64,000 nt of DNA from Bacteroidota bacterium (GTDB lineage Bacteria > Bacteroidota > Bacteroidia > Bacteroidales > Dysgonomonadaceae), in NCBI GenBank assembly GCA_023424395.1, contig JAFADY010000020.1:1-64000 (forward strand). Direction: 5' to 3'. Shown here piece after piece: positions 1 to 8,396 of the stretch. The notes under the pieces were generated by a model, which searched no databases, was not told the origin of the DNA, and saw nothing but the letters and a program-made list of their open reading frames with translations. A program made the position numbers and the translations under genes. The number at the start of each line of letters is the position of its first letter. Within the stretch, counting starts at the first letter, position 1.

Positions 1-2
1 AT

Positions 3-263
3 GCAAAAGGAGAGCGCGTCATACAAGTCAACCATAGGCTAAACGGACTGAAAGAATGGGCAAAGGAGCTGCTAATGAGTGAACTCGGATTAAAGCACCG
101 AAGTCAGCGACCGGCAGATGTAGAGCAAGCTTTTGGCAATCTAAAATCGAATAAGGGATTTAAGCGGTTCCTGCTTCGTGGGCTTGAAAAAGTAGAAATA
201 GAATTTGGATTGCTCTGTATATCGCACAATCTGACAAAATATGCGTTCAGGATAGCAAAATAA
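3..263 (+). CDS. IS1182-family transposase, C-terminal fragment (left-truncated by window edge)
   Basis: The reading frame is open from base 3 to the TAA at 261-263, so only the last 86 codons are visible. The protein ends with the C-terminal signature of IS1182/IS5-group DDE transposases: an arginine-rich start, then VEQAFGNLKSNKGFKRF, LRGLEKVEIEFGLL and a HNLTKYA-like tail. The glutamate in this block is the likely last residue of the DDE triad. An ATG at 75 lies inside the frame and should not be taken as the gene start. Whether the whole transposase is intact cannot be judged here. Confidence 0.8.
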   Translation, partial: AKGERVIQVNHRLNGLKEWAKELLMSELGLKHRSQRPADVEQAFGNLKSNKGFKRFLLRGLEKVEIEFGLLCISHNLTKYAFRIAK

Positions 264-285
264 GGCATAAAACCTTGCCTTTTTT
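262..285 (+). terminator. Small hairpin terminator after the transposase
   Basis: AAGGCA at 262-267 pairs with TGCCTT at 276-281, followed by a T-run to 285. The hairpin overlaps the transposase stop codon, as is common in compact IS elements. Confidence 0.5.
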
Positions 286-532
286 AATTTTGAGACAGCT
301 TCTTTTGTTTTATTTACCATTACACAGTCGGATTAAAATTCCCTAAAAACGGGATTTCGTTTTTAACATTCTCTTAAATAATGTTGCAAACCACCCCATT
401 TTATCATTTTTTACATTTTTGCCGTGAAATGTTAAACAAAAAAAGTACTTAATTTGTTAAATTAATAATTATAAAGACGATCTTTAAAATAATATAGTCA
501 ACTTAAACGGAGATAAGTAAAGCAAATAAAGT

Positions 533-2080
533 ATGAAAAAATCAACTATTTGGTTACTTGCTTTGGTTATGTTTGTTGCTTTCTTCGCATTGCTGTTCTT
601 GCAGGTACGATATATGAAATCCAGCATGACGATCCGAACTCAACAGTTTGGGGAGATGGTAAAGCGAAGCCTGTATAACGTATCGAGAGATTTGGAACAA
701 GACCAAACCTATCGGTATTTGGAAGAAGACATCATCGAATCCGAAAACCGGTATACGCAATACAATCAGTCGCAGTCAACAATCACTTCCCAAGCAAGCA
801 CAACCATTACTCATCCCGATGGAAGTGAAACAAGAATTGAGGAAATCACACAGAGCCAAAAGCCTGCTGACGAGATAGGAGGTAGTGTGTTTTTGTCTCC
901 AAAACATGGAGCAAACACCATTCCCAAAACGCAGTACGACATGCAACAATCGCTTTCGAAGCGGTATATGCATGAACAAGCTTTGCTCAACGAGGTTATC
1001 TTAAAACTGTTGTACAGAGCAAGCAACGAGCCGATACAGCAACGAATCAATTTTAACGATTTGGATAAATACATCAGGTTTGAATTGGCCAACAGCGGGT
1101 TAAATGTACCTTACAGTTTTCAGGTGGCGGATTTTACCAATAACGTAGTGTATTCTTCACCCGGTTTTTCAACCAAAGACAAAAGTGCAATATACACTCA
1201 AATCTTGTTCCCTAACGATCCACCGTCGAAATTAAACACGTTGAGGGTTTATTTCCCAACGAAGAAAAATTATGTATATAGCGAACTTTCATTCTTTGTG
1301 CCGTCGTTGATATTTACATTTATCTTGTTGGTAACGTTCATATTCACGATAGTAAGCCTTTTCAGGCAAAAGCGTTTGTCTGAAATGAAAAACGATTTCA
1401 TTAACAACATGACTCACGAGTTGAAAACGCCGGTTTCAACCATTTCTCTTGCTTCGCAAATGTTGAAGGACGAATCGATCACCAAATCGCCCGAAGTCTT
1501 CAAACACGTCGCAGGAGTTATTAACGACGAAACCAAACGATTGAGTTTTCAGGTAGAAAAAGTGCTGCAAATGTCGTTGTTCGACAAACAAAAAGCTACT
1601 TTAAAAATAAAAGAAGTAGATTTAAACGACATCATAGTAAACGTGGCAAACACGCACGCACTAAAAGTAGAGAAATTTAACGGAACGCTCGATATCGACT
1701 TGCAAGCCGAAAAAACAACGGTAAATATAGATGAGATGCATTTCACCAACGTGTTATTCAATTTATTGGACAACGCGCTGAAATACAAAAAGGAGAATGT
1801 ACCTCCACAACTCATGATAAGAACACGAAACGAAGGTAATAAGGTTCTTGTATATTTGGAAGACAATGGAATTGGTATAAAGAAAGAAGATTTGAAGAAA
1901 GTATTTGAACGATTTTACCGCGTTTCAACCGGTAACCGGCACGATGTAAAAGGCTTCGGCCTCGGATTGGCATATGTGAAAAAAATCGTTACAGATTTGA
2001 ATGGAACAATTCGTGCGGAAAGCGAATTGGGCAAAGGAACAAAATTTATAATAAGTTTACCCGTAATAACACAAAAATGA
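533..2080 (+). CDS. rprX: Sensor histidine kinase, RprX-like
   Basis: This is a membrane-bound histidine kinase of 515 residues. It has an N-terminal membrane segment (about 5-24), a periplasmic sensor region (25-252), a second membrane segment (253-276), a HisKA domain with the phosphoacceptor His295 in MTHELKTP, and an HATPase_c domain with the N box around Asn414, DNGIGI at 444-449 and GFGLGL at 474-479. It is followed one base after its stop by an RprY-type regulator, so the two form one operon. The pair matches, from memory, RprX/RprY of Bacteroides fragilis. Part of the sensor region (about 75-110) is rich in Ser, Thr and Gln and looks disordered. The signal it senses is not evident. 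Confidence 0.85.
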   Translation: MKKSTIWLLALVMFVAFFALLFLQVRYMKSSMTIRTQQFGEMVKRSLYNVSRDLEQDQTYRYLEEDIIESENRYTQYNQSQSTITSQASTTITHPDGSETRIEEITQSQKPADEIGGSVFLSPKHGANTIPKTQYDMQQSLSKRYMHEQALLNEVILKLLYRASNEPIQQRINFNDLDKYIRFELANSGLNVPYSFQVADFTNNVVYSSPGFSTKDKSAIYTQILFPNDPPSKLNTLRVYFPTKKNYVYSELSFFVPSLIFTFILLVTFIFTIVSLFRQKRLSEMKNDFINNMTHELKTPVSTISLASQMLKDESITKSPEVFKHVAGVINDETKRLSFQVEKVLQMSLFDKQKATLKIKEVDLNDIIVNVANTHALKVEKFNGTLDIDLQAEKTTVNIDEMHFTNVLFNLLDNALKYKKENVPPQLMIRTRNEGNKVLVYLEDNGIGIKKEDLKKVFERFYRVSTGNRHDVKGFGLGLAYVKKIVTDLNGTIRAESELGKGTKFIISLPVITQK

Positions 2081-2081
2081 T

Positions 2082-2795
2082 ATGGAAGAAAAATTAAAAA
2101 TTTTTTTATGCGAAGATGATGAAAATCTTGGCATGCTGTTGAGAGAATATCTCCAGGCAAAAGGATTCGATACCGACTTATTCCCCGATGGAGAAGCCGG
2201 TTTCAAAGGATTCGTGAAAACAAAATACGATTTATGTATTGTTGACGTAATGATGCCGAAAAAAGACGGCGTTACGCTTGTAAAAGAAATCAGGACTATC
2301 AATACTGAAATTCCTGTTATCTTCCTCACAGCTAAAAACATGAAAGAAGATGTGCTCGAAGGCTTCAAAGCAGGAGCCGACGACTATATCACTAAACCTT
2401 TCAGTATGGAAGAACTGGTACTTCGCATCGAAGCCATCATTCGTCGTGTGAAAGGCAAGAAAACCAAAGAACAATTGGTGTACAAATTCGGGACCATGGT
2501 GTTCGATACACAAAAGCAAATCCTTTCCATCGGCGATGAGCAGACCAAGCTCACCACCAAAGAATCTGAACTGCTTTCGTTACTTTGCGCTCACGCGAAC
2601 GACATTTTGGAACGCAACCACGCGCTCAAACAAATTTGGGAAGAAGACACGTATTTCAATGCCCGCAGCATGGACGTGTACATTACCAAATTGCGCAAAC
2701 TGTTGAAATCCGAACCTAGTATTGAGATCATCAATATCCACGGTAAAGGCTATAAGCTCATCGTTCCAACGGAAGAAGAAAATGCAGAAGCATAA
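2082..2795 (+). CDS. rprY: OmpR/PhoB-family response regulator, RprY-like
   Basis: The protein has 237 residues in the receiver plus winged-helix layout. The receiver (about 5-118) shows the acidic pocket EDDE at 11-14, phosphoacceptor Asp55 in VDVMMPKKDG and the conserved Lys105 in ITKPFS. The DNA-binding winged helix spans about 125-232. It is co-transcribed with the upstream kinase, which should be its phosphodonor. The N-terminal LCEDDENLGMLLREYLQAKG is very close to what I recall for RprY. No other regulated gene can be assigned from the window. Confidence 0.88.
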   Translation: MEEKLKIFLCEDDENLGMLLREYLQAKGFDTDLFPDGEAGFKGFVKTKYDLCIVDVMMPKKDGVTLVKEIRTINTEIPVIFLTAKNMKEDVLEGFKAGADDYITKPFSMEELVLRIEAIIRRVKGKKTKEQLVYKFGTMVFDTQKQILSIGDEQTKLTTKESELLSLLCAHANDILERNHALKQIWEEDTYFNARSMDVYITKLRKLLKSEPSIEIINIHGKGYKLIVPTEEENAEA

Positions 2796-2821
2796 CGCAA
2801 TTTCATTCCATTATAAGTAAG

Positions 2822-2848
2822 AAGCCGCCTGATTGGGCGGTTTTTTTG
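2822..2848 (+). terminator. Rho-independent terminator of rprXY
   Basis: CCGCC at 2825-2829 pairs with GGCGG at 2836-2840, extended by G-T and A-T pairs on both sides, and is followed by seven T residues (2841-2847). It sits 27 bases after the rprY stop. Confidence 0.85.
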
Positions 2849-2935
2849 TTTATCCCTCAGTACCATTAGGAAAGAAGAGCTATAGGCGCAACTACAATAT
2901 TGCTCTCAACGACACAACTTTCACTCGAAATTCTC

Positions 2936-2943
2936 TATCTTTG
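2936..2943 (+). promoter_or_regulatory. TAnnTTTG -7 element upstream of the yicC-family gene
   Basis: TATCTTTG lies 18 bases before the start codon at 2961. The matching -33 TTTG is not clear, so this rests on the -7 box and its position. Confidence 0.5.
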
Positions 2944-2960
2944 CAAAAAAAACGTAGAAA

Positions 2961-3833
2961 ATGATACAATCAATGACAGGATACGGCAAATCGGTTGCCG
3001 AATTGCCCAACAAAAAAATCACCGTCGAAATAAAATCGCTCAACAGCAAGCAGTTCGATCTTTTCGTTCGTATGCCCATGGTTTACCGAGAAAAGGAAAT
3101 CGCGCTGCGAAACGATCTTTCGAGAACGCTGGAGCGCGGCAAGATCGATTTTAACCTTAACGTGGAAGTCATTTCAAAAGATGTTTCGTCGAAAATCGAT
3201 CACAATGTTATCAAGCAATATCATCGCGAAATAAAGAACCTCGCTTCGGAAATGGATGTAAATGAGCCTCAGGATTGGTTCATCACTTTGCTACGGCTTC
3301 CCGATGTGATGAAGCAGGATGTGGAGGAACTCGATGAAACCGAATGGCAAACCATCGAGAACGCCATCCACGAGGCAGTGAAATCGCTTATCAGTTTTCG
3401 AAAACAGGAAGGCGAAATGCTTGGAAAACTGTTGACGGAGAAAATAGAAAATATCCGCTCATTGCTAACAGAAGTAAATCAGTACGAAACGGAACGGGTT
3501 GAGAAAATAAAATCGAAGATCAACGACGGATTAAACAACCTCGAAAACATCGATTACGACAAAAACCGTTTCGAACAGGAAATGATCTACTACATTGAAA
3601 AACTCGATGTGAACGAAGAAAAAAGCCGCTTGACCAATCATTTGGACTACTTTCTGCAAACAATGAAGGATGCCAACGCGCAAGGCAAAAAACTGGGGTT
3701 TATTGCGCAGGAGGTCGGCCGTGAAGTAAATACGCTCGGCTCCAAATCCAATCATTCCGAAATGCAGCGTATTGTGGTTCAGATGAAAGATGAGTTGGAA
3801 CAAATTAAAGAACAAATTTTGAATGTTTTGTAG
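2961..3833 (+). CDS. yicC: YicC/YloC family endoribonuclease
   Basis: The protein has 290 residues, the usual length for YicC-like proteins. It begins with the family signature MTGYGKS and has the YicC N-terminal domain (about 1-155) followed by DUF1732 (about 200-290), which ends in LGFIAQEVGREVNTLGSKSN and an acidic, helical tail. Members such as Bacillus YloC and E. coli YicC have been described as endoribonucleases acting on RNA turnover. Its neighbour downstream is gmk, the same order found in many bacteria. A second ATG-initiated frame at 2900 overlaps the start and is not coding. Confidence 0.88.
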   Translation: MIQSMTGYGKSVAELPNKKITVEIKSLNSKQFDLFVRMPMVYREKEIALRNDLSRTLERGKIDFNLNVEVISKDVSSKIDHNVIKQYHREIKNLASEMDVNEPQDWFITLLRLPDVMKQDVEELDETEWQTIENAIHEAVKSLISFRKQEGEMLGKLLTEKIENIRSLLTEVNQYETERVEKIKSKINDGLNNLENIDYDKNRFEQEMIYYIEKLDVNEEKSRLTNHLDYFLQTMKDANAQGKKLGFIAQEVGREVNTLGSKSNHSEMQRIVVQMKDELEQIKEQILNVL

Positions 3834-3886
3834 AGACGCAATACTTGCGTTTCAATATAAATAGACGCGTGCATCGCGTCTCTATA
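3832..3886. repeat. Twin GACGC-type palindromes between yicC and gmk
   Basis: Two adjacent hairpins share the same end sequence. The first is GAGACGCAA-TAC-TTGCGTTTC (about 3834-3855) and the second is AGACGCG-TGCAT-CGCGTCTCT (about 3863-3881). They resemble dispersed intergenic palindromes rather than a classic terminator, because no T-run follows. They may still act on the yicC-gmk transcript. Confidence 0.55.
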
Positions 3887-3896
3887 ATAAATAGTC

Positions 3897-4457
3897 ATGG
3901 GAAAAATAATCATCTTTTCGGCGCCGTCGGGTTCGGGAAAATCAACGCTCATTCGTTATTTGCTCGAACAGGAACTCAATCTGCAATTCTCCATATCGGC
4001 CACGAGCCGTTTGCCTCGCGGCGAAGAAAAAAACGGCGTGGAATATTATTTCCTCACACCCGATGAATTTCGCAAACGCATTGCCAACGATGAGTTTCTG
4101 GAATTCGAAGAAGTATATCCCGATAAATTTTACGGCACGCTCAAAAGCGAAGCGCAGCGCATTCTTGCCAAAGGCAAAAACGTAGTTTTTGATGTGGACT
4201 GCATTGGCGGTCTCAACATAAAGAAATATTACGGCAAAAAGGCGTTGGCCATTTTTGTGATGCCGCCATCGGTGGATGCCTTGCGCCAACGATTGGAGAA
4301 ACGTGGAACCGATGCGCCCGAAATCATTGAGAGCCGCTTGGAAAAAGCCGAATTCGAAATGAGTTTTGCTTCGCAATTCGATGTTGTCATCCACAACGAT
4401 GATTACGACCACGCCAAAAAAGAAACCGTTTCCGTGGTAAAAAACTTTATAGAGTAA
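3897..4457 (+). CDS. gmk: Guanylate kinase
   Basis: This enzyme phosphorylates GMP or dGMP with ATP to give GDP or dGDP. The 186-residue protein carries the P-loop SAPSGSGKST (about 8-17), the GMP-binding segment TSRLPRGEEKNGVEYYF (about 36-52), and the lid/adenine-side region RLEKRGTDAPEIIESRLEKA (about 124-143). Length and domain order are typical of Gmk. Three bases precede the ATG after the TAG of the palindrome region, and no strong Shine-Dalgarno sequence is visible, as is normal in Bacteroidota. Confidence 0.95.
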   Translation: MGKIIIFSAPSGSGKSTLIRYLLEQELNLQFSISATSRLPRGEEKNGVEYYFLTPDEFRKRIANDEFLEFEEVYPDKFYGTLKSEAQRILAKGKNVVFDVDCIGGLNIKKYYGKKALAIFVMPPSVDALRQRLEKRGTDAPEIIESRLEKAEFEMSFASQFDVVIHNDDYDHAKKETVSVVKNFIE

Positions 4458-4459
4458 CC

Positions 4460-4605
4460 TAACCCCTCGCCTTCAGGCACTCCCCTTTAGCAAAAGGGGA
4501 GAATTACGGGCGGTAGATAGATAAATTGAATAAAAATATAAACAATTTAGCTTTCCCCTTTTTTAAAGGTGAAGAGTACCGATGACTATCGGGACGGAGG
4601 GGTTA
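4460..4605. repeat. Dispersed composite inverted-repeat element, copy 1
   Basis: A 146 bp intergenic unit is bounded by perfect 9 bp inverted repeats, TAACCCCTC (4460-4468) and its reverse complement (4597-4605). Inside is the hairpin CTCCCCTTTAGCAAAAGGGGAG at 4480-4501, and a second arm with GAGTACCGATGACTATCGGGAC. The same arrangement and the same CCTTTAGCAAAAGGGG core occur again at 27753-27996. It may provide a terminator for gmk. Confidence 0.65.
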
Positions 4606-4637
4606 AAAAAATTAACTCGATACATAAAATAGAAAAT

Positions 4638-5558
4638 ATGAAACTAAAGTTACTCGTTATATCGTTCATACTCTCTCTTTCCTTCACTATTTTCTCCGCA
4701 GAAATTAAAAAAACCGCACAGGTTTTCGCAGAAAAAGACGGTCAATCGCTCAAGATGGACATTTATTCGCTCGATTCGGTTTTCACTTCAAAACAACCGG
4801 CGCTTGTGTTTGTCTTTGGTGGCGGATTTAAAGAGGGCACCCGCGATGCGGAACGCTATTCAGATTATTTCCATTATTTCGCCGGCAAAGGTTTTAAGGT
4901 AGTGTCCATCGATTACCGTTTGGGTATGAAAGGTGCCAAAGCGCCCACCGTTTTCAACAACAAACCATTGCAAAACGCCATTGCTATTGCAGTTTCCGAT
5001 CTGTATTCGGCAACGAACTATCTGTTGCAAAACGCCGATGAACTGAATATTGATCCGTCTCAGATCATTATCAGCGGATCGAGCGCGGGAGCAATGACCG
5101 TTTTACAGGCAGATTACGAAAAACGCGACGGAAAAGAATCGGCGCAGGCGCTTCCCGAATCGTTCCAATACGCGGGAGTCATCGCTTTTGCCGGAGCGAT
5201 TTTCAGTAAGGAAGGAACTCCTTCTTACGATGTGAAGCCCGCCCCCACTCTCTTCTTCCACGGAAATGCAGACAAACTTGTCCCTTACAAGCAAACCCGA
5301 TTTTTCAAGTTGGGAATCTTCGGTTCGAAAGCGCTTGCCGGTAAATTCAGGAGCGAGCGGTATCCCTACACATTTTATACCATCGAAGACATCGGCCACG
5401 ATGTGGCGGAATTTCCCATGACGGAGTTTCTGCCCGAAATTGAGCAATTCATTCAGGATTTCATTTTCGACCGCAAACAGTGGATGATCGACATCAACTT
5501 CAAAGACAAACTCCGCGTTCCCGATGCTGCCATGAATCCGGAGAATTATTATAATTGA
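4638..5558 (+). CDS. Secreted alpha/beta hydrolase (BD-FAE-like carboxylesterase)
   Basis: The start at 4638 is chosen over an in-frame ATG at 4569 because it opens directly onto a signal peptide (about 1-20) and because 4569 lies inside the repeat element. The mature protein is an alpha/beta hydrolase: an oxyanion-hole segment VFGGGFKEGTRD, then the nucleophile elbow SGSSAGAM, a DKLVPY-type segment carrying the acid, and a late GHDVAEF histidine. This order fits BD-FAE/lipase-type carboxylesterases that act on ester groups in the periplasm or outside the cell. The substrate is unknown. It appears monocistronic. Confidence 0.75.
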   Translation: MKLKLLVISFILSLSFTIFSAEIKKTAQVFAEKDGQSLKMDIYSLDSVFTSKQPALVFVFGGGFKEGTRDAERYSDYFHYFAGKGFKVVSIDYRLGMKGAKAPTVFNNKPLQNAIAIAVSDLYSATNYLLQNADELNIDPSQIIISGSSAGAMTVLQADYEKRDGKESAQALPESFQYAGVIAFAGAIFSKEGTPSYDVKPAPTLFFHGNADKLVPYKQTRFFKLGIFGSKALAGKFRSERYPYTFYTIEDIGHDVAEFPMTEFLPEIEQFIQDFIFDRKQWMIDINFKDKLRVPDAAMNPENYYN

Positions 5559-5715
5559 GGTTTGAGATGTGTGGTATGAGATGTGTGATATGAGGTTATT
5601 TATTATAGGAATGAGTTATTTTGATTAATTGGAAAAATAGATTTCGTGATATTTTTAGTATTTATACAATCTAATCCAATAGAAAACGAAGAAATATATT
5701 AATGAACAGAAGAAA

Positions 5716-6005
5716 ATGGAAACAAAAAATAGCAATATCAAGACTTTTGACCAACATCTCGACAAAAGATACGGCAAAATAGGAACAAAGAACCGAATTT
5801 GAAATTAAAGCTAAATCTTTTGCTATCGGTGAGCTAATTAAAGAGGAAAGGAAATTGGCCACAAGAGTAGCTTGCGGAAAAAATAGGAGCCAAGAAAATT
5901 TTTATTTCGAGAATTGAGAACGGGCACAGCGACATACAACTTTCCACACTCTACAAACTTATAGAATACGGGCTTGGCCGAAAAATAAACTTTACAATTC
6001 AATAA
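5716..6005 (+). pseudogene. Degenerate HigA-type XRE antitoxin
   Basis: Three successive frames together read like a familiar Bacteroidota antitoxin. Frame one gives METKNSNIKTFDQHLDKRYG, frame two gives EFEIKAKSFAIGELIKEERK, and frame three gives LAEKIGAKKIFISRIENGHS and a tail ending GRKINFTIQ. The joins show a frameshift near 5805, a second shift near 5865, and a TAG where the conserved TQEQLAEK motif would have CAG (Gln). The helix-turn-helix is therefore broken and the gene cannot make a full product. No toxin gene is recognisable upstream. It is best read as the remnant of a HigBA-like module. Confidence 0.8.
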
Positions 6006-6233
6006 GAGACTTTTTTTTAAAGAGCTGAAAGGAAAGTCCTAATCTGATTGGATTTATGCATTTGTCCTTCATATGCAGGAGAGTATCCTTCACATCAATT
6101 TTGAATTTTCCTTTATCCCAATAAAACATCAACCTGTTGCTTGATTGTATGAATTTTTGAGTTTATCATCATTAGAAAAAACAAAGTTAGCTATACCCAA
6201 ACAATATCTTGCGGGCAGCCCGTTAATTTTTTG

Positions 6234-6241
6234 TACTTTTG
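6234..6241 (+). promoter_or_regulatory. TAnnTTTG -7 element for the BASS transporter gene
   Basis: TACTTTTG lies 31 bases before the ATG at 6272. A TTG at 6209-6211 is a possible but widely spaced -33 element. Confidence 0.5.
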
Positions 6242-6271
6242 CCCACGATAGCTGAATACTGAAAGTTTCCC

Positions 6272-7180
6272 ATGCAACAATTCCTCGAAAAATATTTGCT
6301 TCCCATCGCGATGGTTTTGGGAATTGTTTTTCACCGGCAATTGGCGCTTTTGTCGCCAATTACCCCTTACTTGTTATCGTTGATGCTGTTCATAACCTAT
6401 TGTCGGGTGGCGTGGAGCGATATCAGGTTAACCAAATTCCACTACATTTTGCTTGGCATTCAGTACGTGGGCAGCGCGGCGGTTTACCTTGTTATTCGTC
6501 AGTGGGACGAAATATTGGCGCAAGCCGCTATGATTTGCGTGTTGGCGCCAACAGCTACCTCCGCGCCGGTAGTCGCAGGAATTTTGGGTGGCAACATCGC
6601 GTCGGTGGCGGCGTTTTCGCTGTTCAGCAATCTTTCGGTTGCCTTTGTGGCGCCGCTTTACCTTTCACTTATCGGGCATTCGGCCGATAACATTTCGTTT
6701 CTTACATCATTTTGGTATATTTTTCGCCGGGTGGTTCCCATTTTGGTGGTTCCGTTTATTCTGTCCATCATTTTACTGAAAGTATCGCCCAAAGCGCACG
6801 CGAAAGTGAAATCTACGCAAATTGTGTCGTTCTATATTTGGGCGGCAGCCCTTACCGTAGTTATCGGGAACGTGATGCACTTTGTTGTAGCACAGAATGA
6901 TGGAGATTATACGCTCGAAATCATTATCGGAGCCTTATCATTGCTTATTTGTTTATCACAATTTATTTTTGGCCGAAAGATCGGCTCCCGATTCGACAGG
7001 ACCATTGCCGGAGGCCAAAGTTTAGGCCAAAAGAACACCATTTTGGCCATTTGGCTCACCCAAACCTATCTCAATCCGCTCGCCTCCATTGGGCCGGGAT
7101 TGTATGTACTTTGGCAAAACCTGGTAAACTCGTGGCAAATATGGAGAAAAAAAAGGTTGGAAGAAAAGCTTTCAGAGTAA
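6272..7180 (+). CDS. BASS-family (bile acid:sodium symporter-like) transporter
   Basis: The protein has 302 residues and is almost entirely hydrophobic helices, about nine to ten, ending in a basic cytoplasmic tail. The segment LAPTATSAPVVAGILGGN (about 91-108) matches the conserved crossover region of BASS/SBF transporters, where the unwound helix binds sodium and the organic anion. Members carry bile acids, pantoate, pyruvate or other organic acids, and the substrate here cannot be told. It has its own promoter box and appears to be transcribed alone. Confidence 0.75.
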   Translation: MQQFLEKYLLPIAMVLGIVFHRQLALLSPITPYLLSLMLFITYCRVAWSDIRLTKFHYILLGIQYVGSAAVYLVIRQWDEILAQAAMICVLAPTATSAPVVAGILGGNIASVAAFSLFSNLSVAFVAPLYLSLIGHSADNISFLTSFWYIFRRVVPILVVPFILSIILLKVSPKAHAKVKSTQIVSFYIWAAALTVVIGNVMHFVVAQNDGDYTLEIIIGALSLLICLSQFIFGRKIGSRFDRTIAGGQSLGQKNTILAIWLTQTYLNPLASIGPGLYVLWQNLVNSWQIWRKKRLEEKLSE

Positions 7181-7210
7181 ACAAAGAACAAGTTTTTTAG
7201 ATAAATTACC

Positions 7211-7218
7211 TACATTTG
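7211..7218 (+). promoter_or_regulatory. TAnnTTTG -7 element for the acyltransferase gene
   Basis: TACATTTG lies 28 bases before the start codon at 7247. No good -33 match was seen. Confidence 0.5.
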
Positions 7219-7246
7219 CAATTCTATCGTAAAAATCATAAAACAG

Positions 7247-8392
7247 ATGTCAAGAATTTCTTCGTCAGCATACGCGGATTCTAAGCCGCATTACGAAATA
7301 CTCAACGGGTTGCGCGGCGTGGCGGCACTCATGGTGATTTGGTATCACGTGTTCGAAGCCTTCGCCACAAGCCCCATCGATCAAAAATTTAACCACGGCT
7401 ATTTGGCGGTGGATTTCTTTTTTATCCTCTCGGGATTCGTTATCGGGTACGCATACGACGACCGTTGGGATAGAATGAGTAAAAAAGATTTCTTTAAACG
7501 ACGTTTAATTCGCCTGCACCCGATGATCGTTATGGGAACGGTACTGGGAGTTATTACTTTTTTAATTCAGGGCGGCGAACAATGGGACGGCACCAAGGTT
7601 TCTCTTTCCATGATCATGCTGGCTGTGCTCATGCATCTTTTCCTTATTCCGGCGGCGCCGGGCGCGGGAGCCGAAGTGCGTGGCAACAGCGAAATGTATC
7701 CGTTAAACGGCCCGGCGTGGTCGCTTTTTTTCGAATATATCGGGAATATCCTCTACGCTCTGTTTCTACGTAAACTTTCCACTAAAGCGTTAACGGTTGT
7801 GGTGGCTCTGGCGGCAATAGGACTGGCTTCGTTTGCCGTGTTTAACCTGTCAGGATTCGGACACCTGGGCGTGGGATGGTCGATGTTGGATCACAACTTG
7901 CTTGGAGGTTTCCTCCGATTGCTCTTTTCGTTCTCTGTCGGTTTATTGATGTCTCGAAAATTTAAACCCTTGAAAGTAAAAGGAGCGTTCTGGATATCGG
8001 GGCTGGCCGTGATTGTTCTCTTGTCACTACCCCATATCGGCAACGGCGAATCGCTTTGGACAAATGGCCTTTATGAAGCTATAACCGTTATCGTAATATT
8101 CCCGATTCTGGTTTACATCGGCGCTTCGGGAAAAACAAGCGATAAATTTACCTCCGACATATGCAAATTTCTGGGAGATATTTCCTACCCGCTCTATATG
8201 GTGCACTATCCGTTTATGTATTTGTTCTACTCTTGGGTGTGGAAAAACGATCTCACCTTCGCGCAAACGTGGCCCATGGCGTTGGTGCTGTTCTTCGGAA
8301 ATATTTTATTGGCCTATTTGGCTTTGAAATTATACGATGAGCCTGTGCGGAAATATTTAACCAAGAAGTTTTTATTGGTAAAGAAGTCATAA
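7247..8392 (+). CDS. Acyltransferase family 3 (OafA/YrhL-like) membrane O-acyltransferase
   Basis: The 381-residue protein has about ten transmembrane helices. The N-terminal block LNGLRGVAALMVIWYHVFEA carries the conserved Arg and the His thought to be catalytic in acyltransferase-3 proteins, and FFILSGFVIGYAY and FFKRRLIRLHP are two further family signatures. Such enzymes O-acetylate LPS, peptidoglycan or small molecules using a cytoplasmic acyl donor. No glycan gene cluster surrounds it, so the acceptor is unknown. The next gene starts 4 bases after its stop, suggesting co-transcription. Confidence 0.85.
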   Translation: MSRISSSAYADSKPHYEILNGLRGVAALMVIWYHVFEAFATSPIDQKFNHGYLAVDFFFILSGFVIGYAYDDRWDRMSKKDFFKRRLIRLHPMIVMGTVLGVITFLIQGGEQWDGTKVSLSMIMLAVLMHLFLIPAAPGAGAEVRGNSEMYPLNGPAWSLFFEYIGNILYALFLRKLSTKALTVVVALAAIGLASFAVFNLSGFGHLGVGWSMLDHNLLGGFLRLLFSFSVGLLMSRKFKPLKVKGAFWISGLAVIVLLSLPHIGNGESLWTNGLYEAITVIVIFPILVYIGASGKTSDKFTSDICKFLGDISYPLYMVHYPFMYLFYSWVWKNDLTFAQTWPMALVLFFGNILLAYLALKLYDEPVRKYLTKKFLLVKKS

Positions 8393-8396
8393 GAAC

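Larger units (their letters stand above)
1..306 (+). mobile_element. Right end of an IS1182-like insertion sequence, cut by the window edge
   Basis: The window opens inside a transposase gene. Past its stop codon lie a small terminator and the sequence TTTTGAGACAGCTTCTTTT (about 288-306). Its reverse complement, starting AAGAAGCTGTCTCAAAA, resembles the terminal inverted repeats I remember from IS1182-type elements. The left end and target-site duplication lie outside the window, so the right boundary is an inference. Confidence 0.5.
5559..6271. other. Gene-poor gap with a decayed antitoxin
   Basis: Between the esterase and the BASS transporter no intact gene was found. The gap holds an imperfect direct duplication of TGAGATGTGTG (about 5563-5590), a degenerate HigA-like antitoxin (5716-6005), and a promoter box at 6234. 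A possible 45-codon minus-strand frame (5992-6129) is not convincing. Confidence 0.7.

Noticed and set aside
5563..5590. Short tandem repeat of TGAGATGTGTGnTA
   Set aside because: Only two imperfect units are present, with no neighbouring copies. It is too small to call a repeat locus.
5992..6129. A 45-codon minus-strand frame beginning MFYWDKGKFKIDVKD
   Set aside because: It overlaps the decayed antitoxin, is short, and matches nothing I recognise. It could be a remnant, but the support is too weak to list as a gene.
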